Assembly (NCBI GenBank): GCA_020544565.1
Contig: CP078014.1
Span: forward strand, 750,574-814,573
DNA: 64,000 nt
Reading direction: 5' to 3'
Origin: Bradyrhizobiaceae bacterium
Lineage (GTDB): Bacteria > Pseudomonadota > Alphaproteobacteria > Rhizobiales > Xanthobacteraceae
The first letter of the stretch is position 1. Each line of letters starts with the position of its first letter. The notes under the pieces were generated by a model, which was not told the origin of the DNA, did no database searches, and saw only the letters and a list, made by a program, of their open reading frames with translations. Below, piece after piece: positions 39,454 to 47,577 of this stretch. Both the position numbers and the translations under genes were made by a program.

Positions 39454-39768
39454 ATGGGTTTCGACCAGTATCACGAACCGCCGGAAGAACTCTCGCAGGA
39501 AATTCGCACCTTCGCGCGGATGATCACTTCTCTGATCGAGGAGGCGGAGGCCATCAGCTGGTACGAACAGAGAATGTCTGTCGAAAAAGACAAAAGCGCC
39601 AAGGCGATCATGGCGAACGCGCAGAAGGAAGAATTCAAGCACTTCGGCATGAATCTGGAGTTTCTCTTACGCAAGAAGGTAGCCTGGCGGACCGAACTGC
39701 AGGGCATCCTTTTCACGAAGGGCGATATCGTGAAGCGCGGGGAGGCTGCCGAGAAGAAAGTCGATTGA
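39454..39768 (+). CDS. encapsulated-ferritin-like (EncFtn) family protein
   Basis: A 104-residue helical protein. Compared from memory with EncFtn of Rhodospirillum rubrum it lines up over nearly its whole length: HEPPEELSQE, SLIEEAEAISWYEQR (E29, E30, E32, W36, Y37), KEEFKHFGMNLEFLLR (E60, H63) and the ending LFTKGDI. The ferroxidase-centre ligands are all kept. The usual C-terminal encapsulin-docking peptide is not visible and no encapsulin shell gene lies in the window. AAGGA precedes ATG 39454. Likely role: iron (or other metal) oxidation or storage inside a metal-resistance cluster. Confidence 0.78.
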   Translation: MGFDQYHEPPEELSQEIRTFARMITSLIEEAEAISWYEQRMSVEKDKSAKAIMANAQKEEFKHFGMNLEFLLRKKVAWRTELQGILFTKGDIVKRGEAAEKKVD

Positions 39769-39787
39769 TCTGACATGGAGAAAAGTC

Positions 39788-40072
39788 ATGGAGGAGAAAA
39801 GGTCGGGCCCGCGGACAAGGGTGCTGAAAGCCGGCACGATTGCTTTCGGCGGCGCCGTCATCGACTGCACCGTCCGAAACATGAGTACTTCCGGAGCGTT
39901 GCTCGAGGTCGCGAGTCCTCTCGGCATTCCACTTCGTTTCGTTCTCGTCATCCCTTCGGATCACATTTCTCGATCGTGCCGGCGGATCTGGGTGTCCGAA
40001 CGGCGCATCGGGGTTCTCTTCGATCGCACGGACGAAGGCACGCCAGTGCAGACAAAAGGAAACGTCTCTTGA
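39788..40072 (+). CDS. PilZ domain protein
   Basis: A 94-residue single-domain protein: RSGPRTRVLKAGTIAFGG (RxxxR-like c-di-GMP contact), VIDCTVRNMSTSGALLEVASP (D/NxSxxG-like) and FVLVIPSDHISRSCRRIW. This is the PilZ pattern common in Bradyrhizobium, though the R-x-x-x-R motif is compressed, so c-di-GMP binding is uncertain. The stop overlaps the next start (TTGA at 40069-40072), so the two genes are coupled. Confidence 0.75.
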   Translation: MEEKRSGPRTRVLKAGTIAFGGAVIDCTVRNMSTSGALLEVASPLGIPLRFVLVIPSDHISRSCRRIWVSERRIGVLFDRTDEGTPVQTKGNVS

Positions 40073-40560
40073 AAAGACGGTCGGCAATCCCGGTCGCGGC
40101 GTTTTTGCTGATGTCCCTGCAGGCCAGCGGGCAGTCGTCGGCGCGCAGCGGCATGGCCACGGAAAGACCGTGGGCATCCGAGCACATCGAGGGACTCCCA
40201 GTCGACATTAGACGGCGAATAGTTGCGCTTGAGCGCGTGTGCGGCAATGCGGCGGCCGCCGCCCATTACTTCGCGGTTTCAATCGAGGCAGGAGGCCGGC
40301 GCTTTGTGTCGCTGCATTTCGAGGAATTCGCCTGCGGGAACCGGGCAGCCGTCTGCAACGGTAACGGCTGTCTCCATGAAATCTACGCGGAGTCGCGTGG
40401 CCGCTATCGGATCGTGTTTAGCAGGAAGGCTTTGGATGTGAGGATGACGAACGCCGGAGGAATTGCCGGCTTAGAGGTCTCGCAGTTGGATACTAGTGAA
40501 ACATATCGGTGGAACGGTCGTGGCTTCACGCCGGTTCGAACCGAAAGAAATGGACCATAG
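40069..40560 (+). CDS. exported protein of unknown function
   Basis: A 163-residue protein starting at TTG 40069, with AAAGGA 8-9 bases upstream; a longer frame overlaps the PilZ gene and is rejected. It has a signal peptide (LKRRSAIPVAAFLLMSLQASGQ), then a mature domain with four cysteines (RVCGN, FACGN, AVCNGNGCL) and a beta-rich end (YRWNGRGFTPV). No family recognised. The stop is directly followed by the next ATG. Confidence 0.6.
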   Translation: MKRRSAIPVAAFLLMSLQASGQSSARSGMATERPWASEHIEGLPVDIRRRIVALERVCGNAAAAAHYFAVSIEAGGRRFVSLHFEEFACGNRAAVCNGNGCLHEIYAESRGRYRIVFSRKALDVRMTNAGGIAGLEVSQLDTSETYRWNGRGFTPVRTERNGP

Positions 40561-41418
40561 ATGGCGTCTTCAATTATCCAGCACCTCCATCTCGGAGGCG
40601 CGAGCCTTAGCTATCGTAAGAAATTTCGGCTGTTCTTTACGGTTGTGGCCGTCGTCCTGGTGCTCGGATGCGTCAAGATCGGGGTGCACTATTTCGGATT
40701 GGAATTTCTCGAGCTGAACGCGCTGCTGACCAGTGGGATCGGCGGCGCCATCTTCATCATCGGTTTCCTTCTCTCCAGCATCCTCGCCGATTACAAGGAA
40801 GCTGAGCGCATACCCGCCGACATTCGCACCTCGATCGAGGCGATCGACGGCGATCTCGAATCGTTTGCTGTGGTTAACAAGGATTTCGATCTGCGCGGAT
40901 GTCGGCAGATCCTGTTGGCGACGATTGACAAATTGCGAGCGGGTCTAAGCCATGCGCGCAATCACAAGGACATACCACCTGTCTTGGAAGAGGTTGCAAA
41001 GCTGACGCCGATTTTCGGGCGCCTCGAAGGGATGGGCATGGCGGCAAATTTCGTCGTCCGCCTGCGGACGACGCAGGATGTATTGCGCAGGTCGATGTTG
41101 CGCATCTATCAGATACAGCGGGTCGAGTTCGTACCGTCCGTTCACGTGCTGGTACAGACGCTGGTGTTCTCCATCGTGATCATGATGCTCTTCCTAAAGA
41201 CGGAGGGGGACTCGGCATCCGCAATGATGTTCGGCTTCATCTCCTACATGTTTATCTACGCGTTGTACCTCGTCCGTCTTCTGGAGCAGCCCTTCGCAAG
41301 GGGGCATGGATCTCTGGACGACGTCAGTTTCTTTCTGTTCGACGAACTCGAAGAAAGGCTGCGAAAGTCGCTCGGCGGGGGCGCCGCCACGCAGCATAAC
41401 AAACACGCGGAGGTCTAG
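40561..41418 (+). CDS. four-span membrane protein, bestrophin-like topology
   Basis: A 285-residue protein with two N-terminal membrane helices (about 24-46 and 56-77), a long soluble helical part, two further helices (about 197-216 and 222-243) and a cytoplasmic tail (SFFLFDELEERLRKSLG). The layout and the closing DELEERL stretch recall bestrophin-like/DUF4239 anion-channel relatives, but no diagnostic motif was identified. It starts one base after the preceding stop and ends 2 bases before the CDF gene, so it is part of the metal transcript. Confidence 0.6.
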   Translation: MASSIIQHLHLGGASLSYRKKFRLFFTVVAVVLVLGCVKIGVHYFGLEFLELNALLTSGIGGAIFIIGFLLSSILADYKEAERIPADIRTSIEAIDGDLESFAVVNKDFDLRGCRQILLATIDKLRAGLSHARNHKDIPPVLEEVAKLTPIFGRLEGMGMAANFVVRLRTTQDVLRRSMLRIYQIQRVEFVPSVHVLVQTLVFSIVIMMLFLKTEGDSASAMMFGFISYMFIYALYLVRLLEQPFARGHGSLDDVSFFLFDELEERLRKSLGGGAATQHNKHAEV

Positions 41419-41420
41419 CG

Positions 41421-42320
41421 ATGCACGGCGGAGGTTCGACGGGAACTGCAGCGGCAAAACACGCAAATCGACTGCGTTGGGCACTGGCGCTGACCGGCAC
41501 CTACATGATTGCAGAGGTGGTCGGTGCCTTGGTTACCGGCAGCTTGGCGCTGCTCGCGGACGCGGCGCACATGTTGACCGATGTCGGCGGCCTTGCGCTG
41601 GCGTTGCTCGCGATCCGTTTCGCGGCGCGTGAGGCCACTCCACAATTGACCTACGGTTATTTGCGAACGGAGGTGTTGTCAGCGCTTACCAACGCCGTAG
41701 TTTTGTTATTGCTGACAGTCTACATCTTGTACGAGGCGTATCAGCGCTTTCTAGCGCCGCCAGAAATTCTGAGCGGCCCGATGCTCATTGTCGCGGCGAT
41801 CGGCCTCGTTGTGAACTTGATCAGTATGCGGTTGCTGGCCGGCGGGTCAGCCGAAAGCTTGAACGTCAAGGGCGCCTATCTGGAGGTGCTGGGCGACATG
41901 CTGGGATCCGTCGGCGTTATTGTCGCGGCCCTGATCATCATGTGGACGGGCTGGCGATTGGCTGATCCGATTATGGGTGCCGGCATTGGCCTGTTCATCG
42001 TGCCAAGGACATGGACCCTCCTAAAACAAGTGACGCATATCCTGATGGAGGGCACGCCGCCGAATATCGATTTGGCATTGCTGGAACGGAAGCTCATGGA
42101 CATCCCCGGTGTGACCGCTGTTCAAGATCTGCACGTCTGGACTGTGACGTCCGGGTTTGACGCAATGAGCTGCCATCTCGTCGTCGCTGACATCTCGAAG
42201 GCCAGAGACGCACTGCAGAACGCCCGCCGCGTGATGAAGGATAATTTCGGTATCGACCACGTCACAATCCAAGTCGAGGACGATGTCTTGAGGGCGGAGG
42301 AGGCCGTGCTGCATGTTTGA
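41421..42320 (+). CDS. czcD: CzcD-type cation diffusion facilitator
   Basis: A 299-residue Zn/Cd/Co:H+ antiporter with six spans. The metal site in span 2 is HMLTD (ADAAHMLTDVGGLALAL) and in span 5 it is YLEVLGDMLGSVGV, the E/D variant seen in CzcD. The cytoplasmic C-terminal domain carries LHVWTVTSGFDAMSCHLVV. It starts at ATG 41421 with GGAGG upstream. CzcD usually lowers cytoplasmic Zn and tunes czc expression. It is the last transporter of the cargo block. Confidence 0.9.
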   Translation: MHGGGSTGTAAAKHANRLRWALALTGTYMIAEVVGALVTGSLALLADAAHMLTDVGGLALALLAIRFAAREATPQLTYGYLRTEVLSALTNAVVLLLLTVYILYEAYQRFLAPPEILSGPMLIVAAIGLVVNLISMRLLAGGSAESLNVKGAYLEVLGDMLGSVGVIVAALIIMWTGWRLADPIMGAGIGLFIVPRTWTLLKQVTHILMEGTPPNIDLALLERKLMDIPGVTAVQDLHVWTVTSGFDAMSCHLVVADISKARDALQNARRVMKDNFGIDHVTIQVEDDVLRAEEAVLHV

Positions 42321-42427
42321 TGTCGAATACCGGCTCGCCACGCCTGGCGCTGTACCGCTTGCAGAAGTTCTATCCCTACGCCGCAGAACTTTTGGACACC
42401 TTGCATTATCCTCGTTACGCCAAATGA
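42320..42427 (+). CDS. possible 35-residue small protein after czcD
   Basis: A short ORF whose ATG overlaps the czcD stop (TGATG at 42318-42322). Its product (ending QKFYPYAAELLDTLHYPRYAK) has a balanced, helix-forming composition and reads like the end of a normal protein. It may be a real small gene, a remnant, or chance. No family recognised. Confidence 0.25.
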   Translation: MSNTGSPRLALYRLQKFYPYAAELLDTLHYPRYAK

Positions 42428-42609
42428 ATGGCCTCAATGTTAGTCCAACCGCAGCTGAGTCACGTTCGTCCGATATTCGTGTCGGCGTAATCAACACGCC
42501 GGCGGTTCAGCAGCAGTACGGCCGCAATTTCGGCGTGTCGGTCATTCCATATCGCCCGGCGCTTCCGGTATTCACCTCCCCATTGGGTCCACGCCGATAG
42601 ACGGTCCCG

Positions 42610-43338
42610 ATGAAATCCGTCGAGCACATCTTTCAGGAATTCATCGACGCCATTCATACGGCGGAAAATGAAGGTGATTTCGAACGCATAGCGATACGCG
42701 TGGCACAGCGGCTCGGATTTCGGTGGTTTGCATATTTGCGGATAACCGATAATGAGCCGATCCTTATCTCTTCTTACCCGAAATCCTGGACCAACCGGTA
42801 TTTTGCGTCGCGCTACCAGCAGCTGGACCCGGTCGTGCGCCGCGCCGCGCTCGAACATGACCTGTTCACCTGGAGCGGAGAGGCCGCAAAACCCCTGGGC
42901 ACGCGGGCGCAGCGTGACTTTTTCGACGAAGCGACCACGTTTGGGATCCGGTCCGGCCTCACTGTCCCGATCCGCGGTGGCTTCGGACGTGTCGCGGCGT
43001 TCACGCTCGCCAGCGACGATCTTTCGAGAATGCCAGACTCGCTCATTGGTGAATCTAAGGAGATATTCCAGCTTCTGGGTCTCTATTTTCATAGTCATCT
43101 CACCGCGAAGCTGCAGCTCCGAGTACCCGTAATGACTCCGACCGTGACATTGACCCAGCGAGAGCGGCAATGCCTGATGTGGGCCTCGCGCGGCAAAACC
43201 GCCGCCGACATCGCCGTCCTCGCTGAAATCACGCCGCGCACCGCGAGCTTCCACCTGGACAATGCGCGCCGCAAACTCGGCGCGGTGTCCATCGCCCAAT
43301 GCGTCGCCGAGGCCTTGCGCCAGGGTCTGTTGATCTAA
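42610..43338 (+). CDS. LuxR-family quorum-sensing regulator
   Basis: A 242-residue protein with an autoinducer-binding domain: WFAYLRI, SYPKSWTNRYFASRYQQLDPV (the W-x-x-x-Y and D-P landmarks) and FTWSGEA. Its C-terminal GerE helix-turn-helix reads LTQRERQCLMWASRGKTAADIA, then ITPRTASFHLDNARRKLG. It binds an acyl-homoserine lactone and DNA in the cytoplasm. The luxI-type gene follows 176 bp downstream on the same strand. In rhizobial plasmids and ICEs such pairs switch on conjugation at high cell density. The stretch 42428-42609 before it is its likely promoter. Confidence 0.9.
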   Translation: MKSVEHIFQEFIDAIHTAENEGDFERIAIRVAQRLGFRWFAYLRITDNEPILISSYPKSWTNRYFASRYQQLDPVVRRAALEHDLFTWSGEAAKPLGTRAQRDFFDEATTFGIRSGLTVPIRGGFGRVAAFTLASDDLSRMPDSLIGESKEIFQLLGLYFHSHLTAKLQLRVPVMTPTVTLTQRERQCLMWASRGKTAADIAVLAEITPRTASFHLDNARRKLGAVSIAQCVAEALRQGLLI

Positions 43339-43457
43339 TTCCTGATTTCCGTCCGTTCCGCCGCGTTGTGTCCTAGCGATGGGCCACTTGCGCGCGTCCA
43401 TGCAATGCATCACCAGCTCGAATTGAATGCGCAACATCACCCTGTTGAATCTTACAG

Positions 43458-43471
43458 GCGACGTACGTCGC
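43458..43471 (+). promoter_or_regulatory. lux-box candidate palindrome upstream of luxI
   Basis: The perfect 14-base palindrome GCGACGTACGTCGC is centred about 50 bp before the luxI ATG. Position and symmetry fit a LuxR-family operator, although it is shorter than the usual 18-20 bp lux box. Inference from position. Confidence 0.5.
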
Positions 43472-43514
43472 GAAGATTTGCTTTTGTTACTGCTCCGCCA
43501 ACCCGGAGGTCACA

Positions 43515-44153
43515 ATGTATGCTATCGCGCTCACCAATCAGATGTTCGGTCAGCACCTTGATCTGCTCAACGCCATGTACCGGCTACGCCGTCGCGTCTT
43601 CAAAGAACGCCTGGATTGGACCGTTTCAGTCTCGGGGGACGTCGAATTGGATGTCTACGACATATTGAGTCCAACCTACCTGTTGGTCATGACGGGTGCC
43701 GGAAAGGTGGCAGGCAGCGTCCGGCTGCTTCCGACTACCGGGGCGAACATGTTGGCCGATACGTTCGCTATTCTGCTTGGCGGCGAACAGCCGCCATGCA
43801 GCGAACGAATTCTCGAGAGCTCGCGTTTCTGCGTCGACACCGAACTCGTGTTCGCGCTCAACGAGAACGGGTTGAACCGAGTAACTTTCATGCTGTTCGC
43901 GGCGATGATCGAGGCCGGGCAGGCTGCAGGCGCCGAGAAGATCGTCACGGTCACCGACACCCGTATGGAGCGCGTCCTGCGCCGCGCCGGGTGGCCACTT
44001 GCGCGCATCGCGGAGCCGCAACGGCTCGGGGAGACCATGGCGCTAGCAGGATACCTCGACGGATCGGATAAATCGCTGGCCGTAATGTATCGCCAGGCCG
44101 GCATCGCGGGCCCTGTCCTCGTCGAGCCAATGGCTGTGCGCGCGGTGGCATAG
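43515..44153 (+). CDS. acyl-homoserine-lactone synthase (LuxI family)
   Basis: A 212-residue protein; ATG 43515 has CGGAGGT 5 bases upstream. LuxI landmarks are present: MYRLRRRVFKERLDW (R, F, W), the acidic pair around ELDVYD, ILESSRFCVD (E-S-S-R) and the MERVLRRAGWPLARIAEP region. It makes an acyl- or aryl-homoserine-lactone signal from SAM and an acyl donor. The side chain cannot be predicted from the sequence. It pairs with the LuxR gene just upstream, and a palindrome lies in its promoter. Confidence 0.92.
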   Translation: MYAIALTNQMFGQHLDLLNAMYRLRRRVFKERLDWTVSVSGDVELDVYDILSPTYLLVMTGAGKVAGSVRLLPTTGANMLADTFAILLGGEQPPCSERILESSRFCVDTELVFALNENGLNRVTFMLFAAMIEAGQAAGAEKIVTVTDTRMERVLRRAGWPLARIAEPQRLGETMALAGYLDGSDKSLAVMYRQAGIAGPVLVEPMAVRAVA

Positions 44154-44235
44154 TTATCCCGACCTGTTGGACGCGACCGTTGTTCGGGCGAATGACGCCC
44201 GACAAATCCATCCACCTTCGTTAGGGCGTGTGGCC

Positions 44236-45165
44236 ATGATCAGAAGCATCAAGATGGTGACTCTGCTGCAGACCTTGATCGCGGCCGAGCAGGGCAGCTT
44301 TCACAAAGCTGGCACGCTGCTCGGCATTCCCGCATCCACGGTCAGCCGCCGCGTCAGGAGTCTAGAGGCCCAGCTCGGCGTCAAGTTGTTCGACCGCCAT
44401 CGCCATGGCATTCGTCCGACCGCCGCCAGCAACGCGTTTTTCAAACCGATCCGTCGCATCCTAGACGAACTCAACACGGTGCTGATCAATGCCAAAACCA
44501 TCGCGCGCGGCAAGACTGGCGCGTTGAACATCGGCCTCTACGTTTCGCCGTCCTCAGGCCATCTGCGCATGGCGATCCGCGAGTACAAGCAGGCCTTCCC
44601 AAGTGTCGACGTGCAATATGTGGAAGGCGAACGCAGCCAGTTGATGGAGCGGCTCAACGCGGGTTCGATTGATGTCGCCATCGTCGCCGGTCATTTCCGC
44701 AGCGGCATGCACGACGTCGTCCCGCTATGGTCCGAGAAGATCCTGGTCGCGATGGTAGCAACCCATCCGCTCGCGGAGAAGGCCACGTTGACGTGGGACG
44801 ATCTGCGCAAGGAACATATTCTGCTCGGCCGCGATCCCGGTCCCGAACTCAGGGACCATTTGTTGTCCAGGCTCAACGCATCCGGCGATCTGCCGGCCAT
44901 TCGTCATTCCCATATCGGTCGAGATTTCGTGCTGAGCCTCCTCGATATCGAATCCGACATCACCCTGCTCTACGAGGCTGACACCGGAGCGCGGCACCCG
45001 GGCGTGATCTATCGTGAGATGGCCGATCACGATGGGCCGAGCCTGGTACCTTACTTCGCGTGTTGGATCACCAGCAACGACAATCCGGCGCTTCAGCACT
45101 TTCTGGATCTGCTCCGTCAGCACAAGGGTCCGCAGCATCAACCGCGCCGCGCGCGCGCCGGCTAA
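44236..45165 (+). CDS. LysR-type regulator at the end of the trb operon
   Basis: A 309-residue protein; ATG 44236 has AGGG 9 bases upstream, and GTG 44230 is an alternative. The N-terminal HTH reads LLQTLIAAEQGSFHKAGTLLGI, then PASTVSRRVRSLEAQLGVKLFDR; a periplasmic-binding-protein-like effector domain follows (GALNIGLYVSPSSGHLRMAI). In related ICEs a LysR gene lies beside the trbI end of the trb operon and opposes it, as here: its stop overlaps the DUF2274 stop by 4 bases. Probable regulator of transfer genes; ligand unknown. Confidence 0.88.
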   Translation: MIRSIKMVTLLQTLIAAEQGSFHKAGTLLGIPASTVSRRVRSLEAQLGVKLFDRHRHGIRPTAASNAFFKPIRRILDELNTVLINAKTIARGKTGALNIGLYVSPSSGHLRMAIREYKQAFPSVDVQYVEGERSQLMERLNAGSIDVAIVAGHFRSGMHDVVPLWSEKILVAMVATHPLAEKATLTWDDLRKEHILLGRDPGPELRDHLLSRLNASGDLPAIRHSHIGRDFVLSLLDIESDITLLYEADTGARHPGVIYREMADHDGPSLVPYFACWITSNDNPALQHFLDLLRQHKGPQHQPRRARAG

Positions 45166-45404
45166 TCCTGCTGCACGGGCTTCGCTCTGCGCGCCTTCAG
45201 GAACACGCGGTCGGTTGCCATGAAGCGCGCCAGCATCGGGGCGACGAGCTTGATCGGATCGGTCTGCTGGCCTGTCTCGCGCGTGAGAACTTCCGCATAG
45301 GCAAGGAGATCGCGGTGCACGGAGCCCGGCAATTCGGTCGTGATCTTCACAGGTTTGTCGTCGGGAAGGAGACCGAGCTTGAGCCTTGCCATGGAGTCAT
45401 CCAT
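45162..45404 (-). CDS. DUF2274 protein, last gene of the trb operon
   Basis: An 80-residue protein: MARLKLGLLPDDKPVKITTE near the front, then LPGSVHRDLLAYAEVLTRETGQ and LVAPMLARFMATDRVFLKAR, the DUF2274 pattern resembling a ribbon-helix-helix protein. ATG 45404 overlaps the trbI stop (TGATG); ATG 45392 is the alternative. It is the standard terminal gene of this trb operon type. The 3' end overlaps the convergent lysR gene. Confidence 0.82.
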   Translation of the reverse strand: MDDSMARLKLGLLPDDKPVKITTELPGSVHRDLLAYAEVLTRETGQQTDPIKLVAPMLARFMATDRVFLKARRAKPVQQD

Positions 45405-46606
45405 CACGTCTTGTAAGGCGCGAGCACGAGATCGCGGTTGACAATCACGCGTACCGGGAAGCCCGGCCTGATCGTTAGCGTCGGCTGCACGTTGAGTTGG
45501 CGACGCACCAGGGTCTGGCCGCTCTGGTTGATGGTGTCCTGGCTGCCGCGGCGCAACGCGCGAACCAATGAGTTGTCACCGCTGAGCACGAGTTCGCTGC
45601 CGATCCCAAGCAGCGTCGAGATCGCCGCCGCTCGCAGAAGATTGCCCCAGTGATAGTCGACGCCATCCTCGAGGCCGGCATAGCCCTGGCTGTCGGCGCC
45701 GGACTGGCGCTCCAGCACAATCGACTTGCCGTTCGGCATGATGATCCGGCTCCACACTAGCAGCACACGCGATTGGCCGAACGAAATCTGGCTATCGTAT
45801 TGCCCGATCAGGCGTGCGCCCTGCGGGACCAGCAGGAATTTCCCGGTCGGGCTGTCGTACACATTCTCGGTGACCTGCGCGGTGATTTCACCGGGCAGGT
45901 CGGAACGGATGCCGGTGATCAGCGCCGCCGGAATCACAGCGCCGGCTTGAACAATGTAGCGCGACGCTGGCTTCTCGATCCGGTCCGGACTGACGGTACG
46001 CTTGTCGGCGGCAGCATTGACGAAGGCGAGCTTGCGGTCCTGCATGTTCTGCAACGAGTCCGGATCGAGTGGCGGCTTGCCGTCGGCCACTGTCGCATTG
46101 GCCGTGGACGTTGCGGGAGACGCGGCGCTGCTTGACGCGGTCTGCCGCACGGAGGTCGAGGCGAAGACGCGGCTGACGCGGGCCGCTTCGTTCTCCTGCA
46201 CGATCCGCTGTTCGCCGGCATCGAGCCCCGCGGTCGAAGCGCCTTGCGCGGCGAGGATCGGCCGCCCGAGATCGCCGGGAAGGGGCGGGCCGAGTTGCGG
46301 TACCGTGCGCGGCGGCGGCACCGTTTCGCGAGGCAGCCCGGCATAATCCTTCGGCAACGTCTGAAGTCCGTCCGCCGTAGTCTTGTGGTCGGTGCTGTAA
46401 AGCTCGGTGCCGTTGTCCTGGCGCACCGAGCGCGATTGCAGCGCCCAGATCATCGCGCCGAGCACGGCGATGCCGACGATACCGCCGAGCCCGGCCAGCA
46501 CCTTGCGCGACAGCCTGGTCACGCGTTGGCGCTCAGGCCGCAGCCGCAATTGCGCCGTGAGCGCGTCGTCGGGATGGGGACGGGGATCGCTCACCATAGT
46601 TTCCAT
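45404..46606 (-). CDS. trbI: mating-pair protein TrbI (VirB10-like)
   Basis: A 400-residue protein (start at 46606, or 46597 if the second Met is used). It has a short cytoplasmic part, a single membrane helix (about 37-58), a Pro-rich periplasmic spacer (VPPPRTVPQLGPPLPGD) and the VirB10 beta-barrel domain (VQAGAVIPAALITGIRSDLPG, QGARLIGQYDSQ). It spans both membranes and links energy to pore opening. Overlaps trbG by 16 bases. Confidence 0.9.
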   Translation of the reverse strand: METMVSDPRPHPDDALTAQLRLRPERQRVTRLSRKVLAGLGGIVGIAVLGAMIWALQSRSVRQDNGTELYSTDHKTTADGLQTLPKDYAGLPRETVPPPRTVPQLGPPLPGDLGRPILAAQGASTAGLDAGEQRIVQENEAARVSRVFASTSVRQTASSSAASPATSTANATVADGKPPLDPDSLQNMQDRKLAFVNAAADKRTVSPDRIEKPASRYIVQAGAVIPAALITGIRSDLPGEITAQVTENVYDSPTGKFLLVPQGARLIGQYDSQISFGQSRVLLVWSRIIMPNGKSIVLERQSGADSQGYAGLEDGVDYHWGNLLRAAAISTLLGIGSELVLSGDNSLVRALRRGSQDTINQSGQTLVRRQLNVQPTLTIRPGFPVRVIVNRDLVLAPYKT

Positions 46607-47577
46607 CCGTCGGTGCGCACGATCCGGACCTTCTGCTGATTGTCGCCGCCGAGACGAAGTTCGGCCGCGGCGAACAGTCGATCGACGATGTAGTAGTTCT
46701 GGCGGGCGCGGTAGTTGACGAGTTCGGCACCGCCGTCGCTGCCGATCACGAACAGCGGCGGCATCTCGCCTTGCGTAATTCCGTGCGAGAACTCGATGTA
46801 GACCTTCGACCCGTCATCGAACACCTGGGTTGGTCGCCACGGCGGCGTGTCGCCTTCAATGCTGTAACGGAAACGTAATTTGCCGAGATCGAGGCCGCTG
46901 TCGATCGGTGCCGCCGCATCGGCAGCCACATTCTGCCGGCGCAGCGCGATCAACTGGTCTTGCGGATATTGCCACGACACCGAGGCCATGTAGGTCTTCT
47001 CGGTGGAGCGCAGCTCCATCAGGTAAGTCCGCCGGTCGGTGTTGATGATGAGATTGGTGGTCAGATCCGCCCGCGTCGGTTTGGCCAGGATGTGGATGCG
47101 TTTGGTCGGACCCGCACCGCTTTCGGTGTCGCCGATCACCCAGCGCACCGTATCGCCGGCGGCGACCGGGCCGGAGCCGACCAGTTGTTCGCCCTCTTGT
47201 AACGCGATGTCTGTCACTTGGCCCGGCGCCGTATAGACTTGATAGAGCGCGCCATCGACAAAGGGATAGACCTGCACGGCGTTGAGATAGCCATGCCGCG
47301 TCGGCTGCACGCGCGCGGCGTCATTGGCCTTGGCGACCCGTTCCTTCGGGTCTTTCGGTTCAGGTTTCGCCGTGGTCTTGCCCGGCAGCGGCTTGAGCTG
47401 GCCGGGAAGGGGAAGGATCTTGGGGAGTTCGACCACCTGGATCGGCTTCGGCGGTTCGCTTTGCAGCACCGCCGGTTCCAGATCGTCGTATCCGATCTGC
47501 GGCGGTTTCCAGTTGTTGGCGCACCCGGCCACCGGGACGGCGCATAGCATAATGTGCAGCAGGGATCTGGATTGCAT
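46591..47577 (-). CDS. trbG: mating-pair protein TrbG (VirB9-like)
   Basis: A 328-residue lipoprotein-like protein with lipobox VAGC near residue 19. A Pro-rich linker precedes the VirB9 domain: QVYPFVDGALYQVYTAPGQV, LIINTDRRTYLMELRS and FDDGSKVYIEFSHGI. It is part of the outer-membrane core of the type IV secretion channel with TrbI. Start overlaps the trbF stop by one to three bases. Confidence 0.9.
   Translation of the reverse strand: MQSRSLLHIMLCAVPVAGCANNWKPPQIGYDDLEPAVLQSEPPKPIQVVELPKILPLPGQLKPLPGKTTAKPEPKDPKERVAKANDAARVQPTRHGYLNAVQVYPFVDGALYQVYTAPGQVTDIALQEGEQLVGSGPVAAGDTVRWVIGDTESGAGPTKRIHILAKPTRADLTTNLIINTDRRTYLMELRSTEKTYMASVSWQYPQDQLIALRRQNVAADAAAPIDSGLDLGKLRFRYSIEGDTPPWRPTQVFDDGSKVYIEFSHGITQGEMPPLFVIGSDGGAELVNYRARQNYYIVDRLFAAAELRLGGDNQQKVRIVRTDGWKLW

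Noticed and set aside
42313..42600. A 95-residue ORF between czcD and luxR
   Set aside because: Overlaps the czcD end in another frame, composition is atypical, and the competing 35-codon ORF at 42320 is better placed.
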